Origin: Flaccisagitta enflata
Lineage: Eukaryota > Chaetognatha > Sagittoidea > Aphragmophora
Direction: 5' to 3'
NCBI GenBank assembly: GCA_965153355.1
Contig: OZ231127.1
Span: 83,390,001 to 83,454,000 of the forward strand
Length of the DNA stretch: 64,000 nt
Shown here piece by piece: positions 35,251 through 46,832 of the stretch. Both the position numbers and the translations under genes were made by a program. Each line of letters starts with the position of its first letter. The first letter of the stretch is position 1. Under the pieces are notes generated by a model that ran no database searches, was not told the origin of the DNA, and saw only the letters and a program-made list of their open reading frames with translations.

Positions 35251-36509
35251 TGCATTGTGGCATATCGCCGAGAACCACGTTTCGGGTGAGGCGTCCAACC
35301 CACAGACACAGTGGTGCGTATCTGATAAAAATAGGCACATTGTTTTTAGATTGTGGGTGAAATCGGTTTATTCCACAACAGAATGAACCCTTTCAATGAA
35401 TTTTTAACATAACACATGTTAAGTGACAAAGAAGAGGATATGTTAATGTATATTGATACTACCACCAAGCCGTGGAATCCAAAGCTAAAAAGAAAAGAAT
35501 CCCCCCCCCCTCCCGTTTTGATTTCTCTCAACCGGAATTTTCGGTCGCAGTAACTTCCTCAAGGACTTCAACATCATCAAGTTCCATCCTCCAGTTGGGT
35601 GTGTCAATTTCCAAAGTATTTTCAATCAGACTATCAACATTTGGGGGTATAAAAAAATTTAAGCTTTTTAATGTTTTTATTAATTTTTTTTCAAAATTCA
35701 ATAGTTTTTTTTCATTCAGTACAATAAAAGATTTAAAAAAATAGTTGAGGCATACATACTTTCAGTGTCTTCACCTAGTTTTCTTGAAAAAGAGGGTCAA
35801 AAATTCTAAAAAAAAGAATAGTTTCTTGTTGATTTTATAATTTTGGTGATAAACGAATGACTTTTTCTTAGTGTTAATTAGAATTAGCATCAAAATCTTT
35901 TAATCTTGAAATTTTACCATGACTATCAGCTACAATTTTGATACAAAATCAATAACACAGTAATATACAAATTACAGCCTAATATAAGATAAAAAAAATA
36001 AAAATAACTGTAATTCAAAAATGAAAGTATTGAAAATCTAAAAACTAATACTTTATACTCTCTGATATTCACAGTCTCAAAAGTGCATCTTTTGTACATT
36101 CACACATCCGATGCTTCTGGTCGTTAGACCAGGCGCAGGCCCGAGCATTTCAGATTTAACCCTACATCTCTTGTCAATTTCAACTTTTTATTCCCGGTTG
36201 TTTCGCGCATTTCAAAAGCGATTCCAAACCGGTTCTTTTCGGGTTAAAAGATGCAAATGAGTTAAGGATTTTCGGATGTTTTCGATCGGTAAGGGATGAT
36301 TTTCAAGGGTCATCTTTGAATTAGTTTATTCTCTGCGGTATCTTGCTTTGTTTTTTTTCTCAATAAAATCGAGGTTGTAGTCCGGTGCAGTGGACTGTGG
36401 GTTAGCATTAGCACACAGAACGCGAAAAAATCATGAAAGGTGATTGATGATTAAACTAGTGAATGAATGAAAGAACAAATAAATAAATGTAATTGTAAGT
36501 ATTGGTGTG
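35251..36509. other. Intergenic, nothing supported
   Basis: AT-rich sequence without exon, element or microsatellite signature. Confidence 0.45.
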
Positions 36510-36835
36510 TTTTTAGTCGCGTGCACGCGACTCTACAACCCGCTTTGTCCGTCCGTCCGTCGGTCCGCCGTTATTACTTTAGGCTATTCTTTGTCATCTT
36601 AGGTCATTTTTAGTCATTCTAAATCATTCTTAGTCAGTCTAAGTCATTTGAAGTTATTTTAAGTCATTTTAAGTTATATTAAGTCACTTAAGTCAATTTA
36701 GTCATATAAGTCATCTAACACCATTTTATGTCTTTTTAAATCATTTTAAGTCATCTTGAGTCATTTTAAGTCAATTTGAGTCATTTTGAGTTATTTATGT
36801 CCCGCACGCGACTTATAGGTGTTGGCCTTGTTTTT
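36510..36835 (-). mobile_element. Hairpin/GTCY element with AGTCATTTTA satellite
   Basis: On the minus strand: ACAAGGCCAACACCTATAAG, GTCGCGTGCGGG, about 15 units of a 10-bp AAATGACTTA repeat, a short GGAC tract, ACAAAGCGGGTTGTAGAG. It ends in a perfect 18-bp palindrome AGTCGCGTGCACGCGACT followed by A5. It is an intact member of the satellite-bearing subfamily. Confidence 0.8.
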
Positions 36836-37312
<477 letters not shown>

Positions 37313-37525
37313 AAGAAAACCGGATATGAGTTGGAAGAGAAACGCCGAGATTCAGCTGTCACTTGTCAACAAAGAGATCTCTAGTCAGTTAAAATGGCGG
37401 TTAAAATGGCGAGGTGATAGAATGTCTGGTCAAATCTTAAAAGTCACTCACCTGGGACCAAAAACTGCCCAGAAACCTGCTACCCAGCTTGATGACGAGT
37501 CCAAAAGTGTTAAAGGGCGCATTTT

Positions 37526-37743
37526 TAGTCGCGTGCTACGCGACACTACACCCCGCTTTGTCCGTCGGTCGGTCGGTCCGTAGGTTGGTTGGTTGGTCGG
37601 TTGGTCGGTTGGTCCCCATTTTACTTTTTTTAAAGTTTTTGCGGTCTTTGGCCTCACTGCACTTGCCCAAGTGCTTTAGTAACTCAAATACTGCCCCTGC
37701 CCACCCGCACGCGACTATGGTAGCCGTGTATCCGGCCTTGTTT
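37526..37743 (-). mobile_element. Hairpin/GTCY element copy, full length
   Basis: On the minus strand: ACAAGGCCGGATACACGGCT, GTCGCGTGCGGGTGGGCAGG, CACTTGGGCAAGTGC, a (CGACCAAC)n tract, then the hairpin GTCGCGTAGCACGCGACTAA with A residues. Confidence 0.8.
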
Positions 37744-37905
37744 CCCTGCCACCCCCCCTGCCCCCCCTCTCGTCCGAAACGATATTGTAAATTTGGAATC
37801 CAGGGTTATTTGCAACCCTCCTTCACTATTTTGCTTATACGGCCATTTTATTTTCAATGTCTCAGCTATGTCTGTGTGTGTAATGTGTGAATGTGCGTGT
37901 GATGT

Positions 37906-38005
<100 letters not shown>

Positions 38006-38057
38006 TTCATAATCTCAGTCATTTTGCATGAGTTATGCATGATCATTCTTACAAGTT

Positions 38058-38287
38058 ATCCGGGCCGGGGTTACAATATCATCGCGGTGGGGTGGGCAGG
38101 GGCGTACAACCCCCTCGACACTCCCTCTCACGCCCAGAAACGCAGGCCGAGTGAAAATGCATATTTCTACACATTTCGACTCAATCATTACGGATGGATG
38201 GACAGACCAACAGGCCGATCGACGGACCGACGGATGGACCGACGGACGGACAAAGCTTCATGTAGAGTTGCGTGTCCTTAACTAGAA
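38058..38287 (+). mobile_element. Hairpin/GTCY element copy
   Basis: GGGCCGGGGTTACAATATC, GGTGGGGTGGGCAGGGGCG, a (GGAC)n tract, ACAAAGCTTCATGTAGAG, and a degraded hairpin ending AACTAGAAAC. Confidence 0.65.
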
Positions 38288-38619
38288 ACAAACCAAAAAC
38301 ACTTTATTTTTGATAAATATGAATTATGGAAGAACGTAAGAACTTAAAAGAACCCAATGACATAGTTGTTTTCCCACTCCTAGGGGACGAGCTACAACTT
38401 AAAAATTATAAGGCTGGAATCGCATCTCCGTTTGAAAAAAACTCGCCCCCTGAAGTGTCTAGGGTCACGACAGGCGTAAATCACCACTGATCTAGATGCT
38501 CTTGGTTTTGTTTGACGGAGATTCGATTTCTTACGCGGCTTTCTCTGAGTAAGCCAATTTTTTTTAACTTCTAAGGGGCCCCTAAGGGCCCCCAAAAAAG
38601 CCCCTAAAGAGATTTTTTT
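38288..38619. other. Spacer, no gene
   Basis: Contains GGGGCCCCTAAGGGCCCCC near 38575-38594, a GC-rich imperfect palindrome. Nothing else supported. Confidence 0.4.
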
Positions 38620-39020
38620 TTGAAAAAATAAGTGGGGTGCAATAGATTGGAAATGACCTAATTCGCCTAGATCCAAAATCTTGAAATTTGACTTTTTAAA
38701 AAAAACTTTGATATTTTTTGTGTCGCGACTTGGGTCTTAGAAAAAAAAATCAAAAAATTTTTTTTTTGGAAAATGGTCTTCAAAAGTAGGGTGCAAATGA
38801 GTGGAAATGACCTAATTCGCCTAGATCCAATACCCTGAAAAATACTTTTTTTTTCAAAAATCTTTGAAAATTATAGAGTATTTTTACTTAGGGCCTCTAA
38901 AAATTTTTGAAAAAATATTTTTTTGAAAAATGGTCTTTAAAAGTGGGGTGCAATCGATAGGAAATGACTTAATTTGCCTAGATCCAATACCTTGGAAAAT
39001 ATTTTTTTTCTTCAAAAATT
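38620..39020. repeat. Tandem repeat, three units of about 155 bp
   Basis: GGGTGCAA(T/A), GGAAATGACCTAATTCGCCT and AGATCCAA recur near 38633, 38788 and 38945 with AT-rich spacers. A satellite-like array, no coding capacity. Confidence 0.75.
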
Positions 39021-39309
39021 GAAATTTGTATTGGGGGCAAGTTTGGTGAGAGAATGGAGAAAAACACTGTCGGTTTTTTGTTTTTCTCGTCATATATAAA
39101 AACGGCTGTAATTTCTAAAATATTGATGCAATTGCCTTGAAATTTTAAATACAAGCTCACGTCATGCTTCTCGACGTTTAAGCCAGAAATCATGATTGTG
39201 AACTGTTGTTTAGTTGCATGCACTTCATTTTAGAGAGTGAAAAGAATGGATCCGGCAGTTCTAGAATTTGTCCAGAAGAACTTTTTTTTTTCTTCCGAGT
39301 CTTTCTGCC

Positions 39310-39582
39310 TTTTTAGTCGCGTGCACGCGACTCTACAACCCACTCTGTCCATCTGTCGGTCCGTCTGTTCGTCGGTCCGTCGGTAACGCTTTACCTTTTT
39401 TATTGTTGTACGCCAGGTTAAGTCATTCTAAGTCATTTTAAGTTATTCAAAGTTAATTTTAGTCAATTTATCTTTAGTTTTTCAGTCTTTTGGTCTTTTT
39501 GTTTAGTTTTTGTTTAGTTATAGTCTTTTAGTTTAATGGTCTTAACAACCGCACGCGACTGTAAGGTGTTGGCCTTGTTTTT
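39310..39582 (-). mobile_element. Hairpin/GTCY element with AGTCATTTTA satellite
   Basis: Same subfamily as 36510-36835: A5-flanked perfect palindrome AGTCGCGTGCACGCGACT at the left, GTCC tract, a few 10-bp units, then CGCACGCGACTGTAAGGTGT and TGGCCTTGTTTTT at the right. Confidence 0.8.
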
Positions 39583-39804
39583 CATACGTTCATTTTTTCC
39601 TTTCTTTTGTTCTTTTTTTTATCATGTTCAATTTTTTCCCTTTCTTTTGTTGATTTTTTTTCTCGGCTGCGAGACTCAGAGATTGTTGATTGAATTGAAT
39701 TGTCAAATCACGGAATTGTGGACTTTGACTTTGGCACTTGTGTGCGATCCATTTCAGGCAATGCTTTACTCACAGTGACACACACGGGCAGAGTAAAAAA
39801 GAAG

Positions 39805-39811
<7 letters not shown>
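39583..39811. other. Spacer, no gene
   Basis: T-rich sequence. Nothing supported. Confidence 0.4.
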
Positions 39812-40140
<329 letters not shown>

Positions 40141-40274
40141 GAAAAGAGAGTAGGAATTCAAGAGAGAGAGAAAGAGACAGGATATAACCCAGTGCGGTTC
40201 CTCATTGAGAATGATTGTCGCTGAATGCAAAGATAGTGAATCTTGATTAAAGAGATCCACGTGTTAAAATGACT

Positions 40275-40722
40275 ATTTTCAGTCGCGGACTCGCGTCTCT
40301 ACAAGTGGAAAAAAAATCCACGTTCGGAAGCGTCAGGAAGCAACTCTTACTTCTTTGCCTACCTCTTCAAATGATCATCTTATTTTTTCGTTATGGGGAA
40401 TCGATCATCTTGTTTAAAAAACCAGGCCAACCTATCAGTCGCATGCGGGGCGTAAATGACTGAACTGACTTATCCTTTAATGAAATCAATCATTGATACA
40501 ATCAACATGGTTGACTGTGTTGTAAAGTTAATGCAGATACTTGAATGAATAATACAACTCAAATGACTTGCCTGATTCGAATGACTTGAATGACTTGAAT
40601 GATTTCAATGACTTAAAATAAGAGAAACCTGAAAACGCTTGTAAGAGTATACTTAGTCATTCTAAGTCATTCTATGTCAATCTGTAAATCTCGCACGCGA
40701 CTTATAGGTGTTGGCCTTGTCA
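40275..40722 (-). mobile_element. Composite or decayed hairpin/GTCY element
   Basis: The left end resembles the hairpin (AGTCGCGGACTCGCGTCTCT) and the right end reads CGCACGCGACTTATAGGTGT then TGGCCTTG. Inside, AACCAGGCCAACCTATCAGT suggests a second copy, and GAATGACTTGAATGACTT units are present. Probably two overlapping members. Confidence 0.5.
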
Positions 40723-40954
40723 TCACAGCTCTACTGTCAGTTCTTCAGTCTGACAATTAAAGATATAAAAGATTCAATTAATCGTGATTCAAAAACGACA
40801 AAGATGGTGAAAAGTAACAAATACCTTCTACAGTTAAGAGAGTACAGGAATGTGATGATTATAGAATGATGTCCTACCTGACATTTGAAGAGAAAAATGC
40901 CCGATAAATCAGAAAGATTCATTCAATCATGATTGAAAAATTGGGTGTTTCCTC

Positions 40955-40998
40955 TCATTTATGTATTTATGTATTTATGTATTTATGTATTTATGTAA
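40955..40998. repeat. (TTTATGTA)n
   Basis: About five 8-bp TTTATGTA units. Confidence 0.85.
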
Positions 40999-41204
40999 AC
41001 CTGAATATCCAGTTTTTAGTATCATATATTGTGTGCGGTTCTAAATAAAAGTTGAAAATATGGGGCCCATATATCAATATGAGGGGCATAATCGATATCA
41101 ATGACTGAAAATGGGTGGGGTTCCTAACTTTTCAGGCTGAAAAGAGAAAAAAATGTTCCACTAGAATTCTTTTAGAGAGCCCATTCAGGTAAGTATTTTG
41201 ACCA

Positions 41205-41739
41205 TCTACCGGGTCATCAGCCTGAGATGCTGGATTCCGTTAAGCTCAAAATCGGTCAAGTAGTTCAGATTTTACAAGTCTTTGAAGTAAAAACTAATTT
41301 CCTCTCAATGGCAGAATTTTCAACAAAAATCATGAAAGAGAGCTTCTTCAAATTTTTCTCCTTTTTAAACAGTTTGAGCTTGGGAACATGTTAATGGTCT
41401 AGTATGAAAAAAAATTAGATCTAGTTTCATAAAATTGTCAAATCACCTTTTACTTAGGACTAATCTTGTGTCCCTGGCACAAAATATTGCAAAATGAGGG
41501 AATGGGGAAAAACGCCATCCCTCCATTTTCCCATAAAAAAAACAGAAGTGGCAGAAAGGTTGTTTTTCACTTAAATACATGTAAAATCAAAACTACTTGA
41601 CCGATTTTGATGAAATTTTGATACAAAAAACGTCAATCTTTATTCTTTAAGAGACAATCAGTGTGAAAATCCGTGATACGTGGCATCTCAGAGTAAAAGC
41701 TTAACATTATCCGGCATCTCAGGCTGATGACCCGGTAGA
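41205..41739. mobile_element. Foldback element, about 535 bp
   Basis: The left end TCTACCGGGTCATCAGCCTG (then AGATGC) has an exact inverted copy at the right end, GCATCTCAGGCTGATGACCC (then GGTAGA). Similarity extends inward through GTTAAGC. No coding capacity. Confidence 0.8.
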
Positions 41740-42009
41740 GCCGGGACTACAATTTAACACAAGTAAGCAAAACAGTTAGAAAAGTTATGTTGACTATCAG
41801 AAATGAATGACCTAAATAGATCAACATAGAATTCCATTAAATGGAACATTAAAAAAAGGAAACAGAGGTCTGACTGTTTTTTCCTACAAATTGAAAACAG
41901 GCATTTGCACCTTTAAAATCGGCGAAAATCAACAAAAATTGCAAAAAGTTGCTTTTCAAACAGGGCAAAAAGATAGGAGAAAACAGGTGTACAGCATCAG
42001 TCTAAACTA

Positions 42010-42265
42010 CTACATTGTTATGACTTGAAATGACTATGGTTGACTTGAATTAACTTAATATGACTTGAATTGACTTAAACGAAATGAAATAGTTACAATT
42101 AATAACCTGAATTTAATGACCTAAACTGATTTAGAATGAACTGGAATGACGTACAACGACTTAAAATGACTTAAAATGACGTAAGATAATCCCAAAAAGT
42201 AAAATGTGACAGATGGACAGACCGCAAAAGTAGAATGTAGAATCACATGCACACGACTAAAAAAA
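42010..42265 (+). mobile_element. Decayed hairpin/GTCY element with 10-bp satellite
   Basis: TTGACTTGAATTAACTTAA-type units, ACTTAAAATG repeats, GTAAAATGTGACAGATGGAC, then TAGAATCACATGCACACGAC and TAAAAAAA. A weakened member of the AGTCATTTTA subfamily in reverse orientation. Confidence 0.5.
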
Positions 42266-42356
42266 TTGAATAATCTCAACCGGAAATGATGCCAGAACCT
42301 GCTAGTACCCTTTTTGAAATGTAACCTAGATGCATTACAAGCAGAATGTGACTAAC

Positions 42357-42524
42357 CTGACCGTTTCAACCAACATATTATCACCAAAATGACCATGATC
42401 GCACAAATTGCGCCGATGATGGGACCGACATAAGAATTAGGTCCCGGGGTCGGTTCGGGACTGTTTGGTGCACAGTTGAAATGTTTCTGCGTGTAATATT
42501 TTTCATCCTCCTTGAGTTCTTTAC
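42357..42524 (-). CDS. F5/8C-like membrane protein, transmembrane exon
   Basis: The acceptor CACGGAATAG has a CTAAC branch-point match about 15 nt upstream. Length 168 nt, phase 1 to phase 1. After the split Cys it reads KELKEDEKYYTQKHFNC, a Pro-rich hinge (APNSPEPTPGPN), then a hydrophobic helix YVGPIIGAICAIMVILVIIC (protein residues 378-397) and WLKRS. This is a type I single-pass anchor. At the end, TCAG|GTTAGT is a good donor, so I infer that the cytoplasmic tail continues in an exon I could not find. If unspliced, the protein stops one residue later at TAG (42354-42352). Confidence 0.75.
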
Positions 42525-42671
42525 CTATTCCGTGAATCGAGTTAGGAAGCATAAAAGATTGCATGGATAACTACAAATCTCGAAAATACGCAACACTCAT
42601 TTGCGCGTCAGTCGATCTTCATCCATTTATCTCTCTGTGTCTCTGTCTGTCTGTCGCTCTGTCTATCTCTG

Positions 42672-42785
<114 letters not shown>

Positions 42786-42796
42786 TAATCGCTTAC

Positions 42797-43261
42797 ATTT
42801 CCAAAACAAAAAGTTTTTCATCAAGACTGTTTTCTGGATAGGTTCCCCAGATAATCCTTTTCTTTGATATCCAGAAACATTTTCAACCACAATACAAAAG
42901 TGGTCAAAAGATGTATTACTTTCAGAATGGGGATACTTTTGGTCGTATTTTGTGTAAGATAGCAACAGCTCTTTTGACTGTTCAGAACAGTCGCCTCCAT
43001 AAAGGTGGAATGTAGTTGGCTGCTGTCCTGCTTTTGAAGCAAATGAGAAACGTGAAATGAGGATGGGATTAGGGAATTTTACTTCCAATTCCTGCGTTTT
43101 CCATTCACATTTCGGAGATGAAGGTTGTTTCCATGAGGCAGATTCTACATATTTGGTATTCCCAATAACTGAGACTTCCGCTTTTTCAGTGTGATTCCGT
43201 TCCGAAAAATTGTCATTACCAAAGATACTTGGTAAATGTGAGACGTTTAGAGCTTGGAGTT
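42797..43261 (-). CDS. F5/8C-like membrane protein, second ectodomain exon
   Basis: The acceptor is AACAATCACAG and the donor AAAT|GTAAGC. Length 465 nt, phase 1 to phase 1; protein residues 192-346. The ectodomain has a pattern shared with the previous exon: a hydrophobic strand, then LYGGDCSEQ, and later HFCIVVEN, matching VHGKEDCSG and YRCFAVN there. I read this as a second, diverged galactose-binding-like (F5/8 type C) domain. Five N-glycosylation sequons (NVS, NFS, NHT, NTS, NVS) fit an extracellular location. Both exons begin with the same two codons (split E, then L), supporting exon duplication. Confidence 0.75.
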
Positions 43262-43384
43262 CTGTGATTGTTTAAAAGACCAGATATACAGCATGATAAA
43301 TACTGTAAGGGTGGGCAGGGAGTGGTCTGGGAGGCCAGTCAGGCACTTTGGCAGGAGCGGAAAGCCGAATATGATGAACGGACC

Positions 43385-43387
43385 GAT

Positions 43388-43469
<82 letters not shown>

Positions 43470-43512
43470 GCGAGCGAGCGAGCGAGCGAGAGAGAGAGAG
43501 AGAGAGAGAGAT

Positions 43513-43600
<88 letters not shown>
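43385..43600. repeat. (GA)n(GCGA)n(GA)n(CA)n in intron 2 of the membrane gene
   Basis: GA repeats with eight GCGA units at about 43459-43489, a short GA block, then about 87 bp of CA. The 409-bp intron 43262-43670 consists largely of this. Confidence 0.95.
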
Positions 43601-43602
<2 letters not shown>

Positions 43603-43670
43603 ACTTGTCTGTAGGTTGCGTGAGGTAAAGAGTTATGCAAAAGAGGCACAGTACTGATCTTCATACCGAC

Positions 43671-44183
43671 CTTCGTAAAAATAGACCTCTTTGATTCCAA
43701 CATATTTCTCATCTTCCCAAGTTTGCAAATTGACGGCAAAGCATCTGTATGCCCCAAACTTGTTGGGTTCAACATCGAAGCGGACATAATCGCTCTCGAA
43801 ATTTACAGCGTCTTTATGATTGACTGAGATTGTTTTCTTTACTCTTTTTGACAATTGATTATTTTCGTTGATATCAAATAGTTTACCCGAACAATCCTCT
43901 TTCCCATGAACCGAAACATGATCTAATGATCCAGGATAAGCAAATGTTATGGTTAACCGCTCTATGACTTTTGGCTCGTTAAAATTGTATTGCCAGACTA
44001 CCGCGTCGTTTTTCCATTGTGGTTTCGCAGTTGCCCAATAATTTGGTTTGATTCTGCTTCCGTCGACGGCCTTTTCAGGTGGATAGCGTATTTCGTTATT
44101 CTCTTCATCAACGTAGTAATCCTTGGAACTGATCGCTTTTCCATCTCTGAACTCCGGACAGCTCTTATCTTGTTGGAAGAGTT
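43671..44183 (-). CDS. F5/8C-like membrane protein, first ectodomain exon
   Basis: The acceptor CTTTTTTTTACATCAG is strong. The donor AAG|GTCGGT is moderate and is chosen because it keeps phase 1. Length 513 nt; protein residues 21-191. The mature N-terminus reads ELFQQDKSCPEF. The domain shows features of F5/8 type C / galactose-binding-like folds: EKAVDGSRIKPNYWAT near the start, a Trp-rich strand (AVVWQYNFNEPKVIERLTIT), VSVHGKEDCSG, YRCFAVNLQ, and a closing strand VGIKEVYFYE. Such domains bind sugars, lipids or matrix proteins outside cells. The ligand cannot be told from sequence. If the donor is wrong, the frame stops about 10 residues later. Confidence 0.75.
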
Positions 44184-44283
44184 CTGATGTAAAAAAAAGT
44201 GATAAAGGAGAGGAGCTGATAATGTAAAATCAATCTGTTTGCTTAGGACTTCAAGTTGAGATTGAAGTTTTCAGCACCTCCAC

Positions 44284-44620
44284 TCTGAGCCGGACTTTGC
44301 TACCGCGGGGCCCTAGGCTTGACAGCTACCGCGGGGCCCCCTACCACCCACCCTTTGCTACCTCCCCCTCCGTACCACCCCCCTCCCCTCCTCTCAAAAC
44401 TAGTCAAGCTAATCTAGAAAGGCATTTAATTCTCTTAACTTAGGAACCTACAGTTAAATCTCACTCCTTGGAAATTCCTTCTGTCATAAGTGGAATTTGT
44501 TTGAGCCAATTTATATGAGGATTTTAAGATATCAGGATGGTGTGACAAGATACATGTAGAAAATTTTCTTTCTTTCTTTCTCTCTTTCTTTCTTTTTCTC
44601 TGTCTTTCTCTCTTTCTCTC

Positions 44621-44717
<97 letters not shown>

Positions 44718-44843
44718 GTTTTTCTTCCTTTTCCTCCCTTTCCATACCCATTAAACCAGGGGTGGGGGCTATACCGCGGGGCCCCCCTTACCGCGGGGCC
44801 CTAGGCTTAAGCCTCTTAAGCCTATTGGGAAGTCCGGCTCAGC
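44284..44843. mobile_element. Inverted-repeat element in intron 1 of the membrane gene
   Basis: CTGAGCCGGACTT at the left is inverted as AAGTCCGGCTCAG at the right. Just inside, TACCGCGGGGCCCTAGGCTT occurs at both ends in direct orientation. A (CT)n tract occupies 44575-44713. Probably a MITE-like element of mixed structure. Confidence 0.55.
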
Positions 44844-44861
44844 CTCCACTGTTTCTCTTAC

Positions 44862-44922
44862 CTGCATGCGCGATTGAAACAACTGACACTAGAACGACCA
44901 TTATTGACATCAATGATGCCAT
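44862..44922 (-). CDS. F5/8C-like membrane protein, signal-peptide exon
   Basis: ATG at 44922, donor CAG|GTAAGA after 44862; 20 codons plus one base (phase 1). It encodes MASLMSIMVVLVSVVSIAHA, a classic signal peptide with likely cleavage after AHA. The following exon starts the mature protein at Glu. With the other three exons this gives a continuous 402-codon frame: signal peptide, two ectodomains, Pro hinge, transmembrane helix. Confidence 0.8.
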
Positions 44923-45235
44923 CTTGAATAAGGAAAGTAGAAACACCAGGTCGGGGATGAAAAACCAGAGGAGTTCTACGATTTGAGCTATTTACTTTTT
45001 CTTTAACCTTTTTTTCTTGTAATTATGATCTGAGAAATCGTCAATGTTAATCCACTGTAACCAAGAGAGGCTCCCAAGACCGGGTCGAAGCAATCAATCA
45101 AATGGAGAGTCTGAGGCCGCCAGTGAGCGCGTATGCGGGTGGGTTGAATATCCAATTCGTAGTGTCTGACTAAGTCTGCATCGTCCCATCTGATCGTAAA
45201 ACTTTTGCCGATCTTCGAATGGATACTTTTCTAAA
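44923..45235 (-). promoter_or_regulatory. Presumed 5' flank of the membrane-protein gene
   Basis: Unique-looking sequence of moderate GC upstream of the ATG on the minus strand. No TATA box or other motif could be named with confidence. Confidence 0.3.
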
Positions 45236-45300
45236 GTTGCTAACGCGACTCTATAGAGGTTAGTTGGTTGGTTGGTTAGTTGGTTGGTCTATTGTTTGTT
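45236..45300 (-). mobile_element. Hairpin/GTCY element fragment
   Basis: AACGCGACTCTATAGAGGTT followed by (GGTT)n. Only the hairpin-proximal end of a decayed copy. Confidence 0.45.
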
Positions 45301-45481
45301 TTTTTTTTAAAGAAGGCTTTTATGACAAATGGAACAATTACCCTCACTATACCTGAACTGAAGAGGGTCTTGTGAACTCTGACTGACTAGTTGATGCGCG
45401 CACCACTCCTGGTTATTCATATCACAATATCTGAAAATTACTAATTCTCAGGCTAACCCAAAAGCAAACTACATACACTTT

Positions 45482-45835
45482 TTGGGCAGCGGTCCCGAAG
45501 GGGCCGATGACCTATGCTTTCACATAGGGGAAATTTCTCCTTCTCCTTCTCCTCCTTCTCCTCCTTCTACGTCCCCCCCCCCCCGCTTTCAGCCTCGAGA
45601 CCCAAATCCCAGCCTCAAGGCCCAAATCCCAGCCTCAAGGCCCAAATCCCAGCCTCAAGGCCCAAATCCCAGCCTTGAGGCTCCAATTCCAACCTTGAGG
45701 CTCAGATCCCAGTCTCGAGGCTCAAATCTCAGCCAAGAGGCTCAAATCCCTGCCTCTAAGCTCAAATCCCAGCTTCAAGGCCCCGATTACAGCCTCCAGG
45801 CTCAAATAAAAACAGCATAGGTCATCGGCTCTGTG
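45482..45835. mobile_element. Short TGGTCAGC-family inverted-repeat element
   Basis: The left end is GGGCAGCGGTCCCGAAGGGG then CCGATGACCTATGC; the right end is GCATAGGTCATCGGC. The core is a 20-bp minisatellite, CCCAAATCCCAGCCTCAAGG (about 11 units), the complement of that in the 30216 element. Confidence 0.75.
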
Positions 45836-46193
45836 GAAATGTGTGCTATTTATTAGTATGGGAATGATGATGATCTTCGCGTGAATGTATTTTTCTTCTT
45901 TCTTTCCAATTCGATGCCATTTGTTTTTCGCCAATTTTAGCCGCAACCATATGGTTGCGCATGGTTTTGAACCATCTCGCCTTGCTCTTTTATTGATTTA
46001 GAATTTACGTGTTCTCACATATTTTTCCTTCTACTTTTTTCGTCGTCGTATATTTTCATGCTTCGATTTTTATTTGCGTAGACTTTGTTATGGCATCGCT
46101 TGTTAATGGAATGCTTTATATTTTGCTAGATTTTCATGATGTGTGCCCTTGGAATTTCATATATTTCATAAGTCTCTCATCCTTTTATTGCAG
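45836..46193. other. Spacer, no gene
   Basis: AT-rich. It contains a short palindrome CAACCATATGGTTG near 45945. The end may be intron before the exon candidate at 46194. Confidence 0.4.
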
Positions 46194-46266
46194 AGACATA
46201 TGAACGGACATCTGACATTCATGACGGTCACGACGCCGGTGGGAAACCATGGAAATTGGGCATAAA
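46194..46266 (+). CDS. Candidate internal exon, function unknown
   Basis: The acceptor CCTTTTATTGCAG and donor ATAAA|GTAAGT both match consensus well. Only one frame is open, giving TYERTSDIHDGHDAGGKPWK then LGI and ending two bases into a codon. I recognise no family. The case rests on splice sites alone, and 73 nt is short enough to arise by chance. Confidence 0.25.
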
Positions 46267-46614
46267 GTAAGTTTTATCATTTTAGTGTTTTGGTTTTTTA
46301 TCATTGTTTTTGTCGTCTGGCTTTTATTGTTTTACTGTCTGTTTTTCATCTTTTTATCCTGCATCCTGCGTCCTGCATTTGCATCCTTTTTATCGTCTGC
46401 CCGGTCAACTGATTATTGGGGTGACATGGGTGAATTTAGTGGGATGGGCAGGGCGGGGGCAGTGTACTGATCTGGCTTCATGGCCTCTGGATAAGATGTA
46501 CATGTTGTTATTGGCTGTTTCTGCTCGATGTCTATCCTGATCTCATGTTGTTTTCATGCATTGGTTGACCAATATCTCATGCCCAACTTCCCTTTCACTT
46601 TATACCCCTCTCAG

Positions 46615-46747
46615 ATTGTTGAAATTTTTCCTAAAGAACGAGACCATCGCAACGCCATTTTCCAATCTACGCCTAATTTCCTTTGCGTCTACCATCGTCA
46701 GTCAGTCAGAATATAAATGGACAGATAGTCGAAACTACGAGCCGTAA
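46615..46747 (+). CDS. Candidate terminal exon, function unknown
   Basis: A strong pyrimidine tract and TCTCAG precede 46615. Joined in phase to the candidate at 46194, the frame reads LLKFFLKNETIATPFSNLRL and on to NYEP with TAA at 46747. A different frame (IVEIFPKERDHRNAIFQSTP, stop at 46716) is also open and looks as protein-like, so the frame is undecided. No family recognised. Confidence 0.25.
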
Positions 46748-46749
46748 TC

Positions 46750-46832
46750 ATAGGCTCCTTCGGGGCCGCTGCCCCTCTCACCATCTCACACCCTCATACA
46801 CTCACTTAGGGGCAACGGGTACCGCTGACCAT
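46750..46832. mobile_element. Solo end of a TGGTCAGC-family element
   Basis: TCCTTCGGGGCCGCTGCCCC leads to GGGGCAACGGGTACCGCTGA then CCA. This is one terminal repeat without a partner. Confidence 0.7.

Noticed and set aside
40874-40922. MNLSDLSGIFLFKCQ followed by a good CAG|GTAGGA donor, as a first exon or the missing tail of the membrane gene
   Set aside because: All three frames close within a few codons upstream and no acceptor was found, so it cannot be joined to the transmembrane exon.
43959-44187. Plus-strand frame over the first ectodomain exon
   Set aside because: Shadow of the minus-strand coding exon, which has matching splice phases and domain features.
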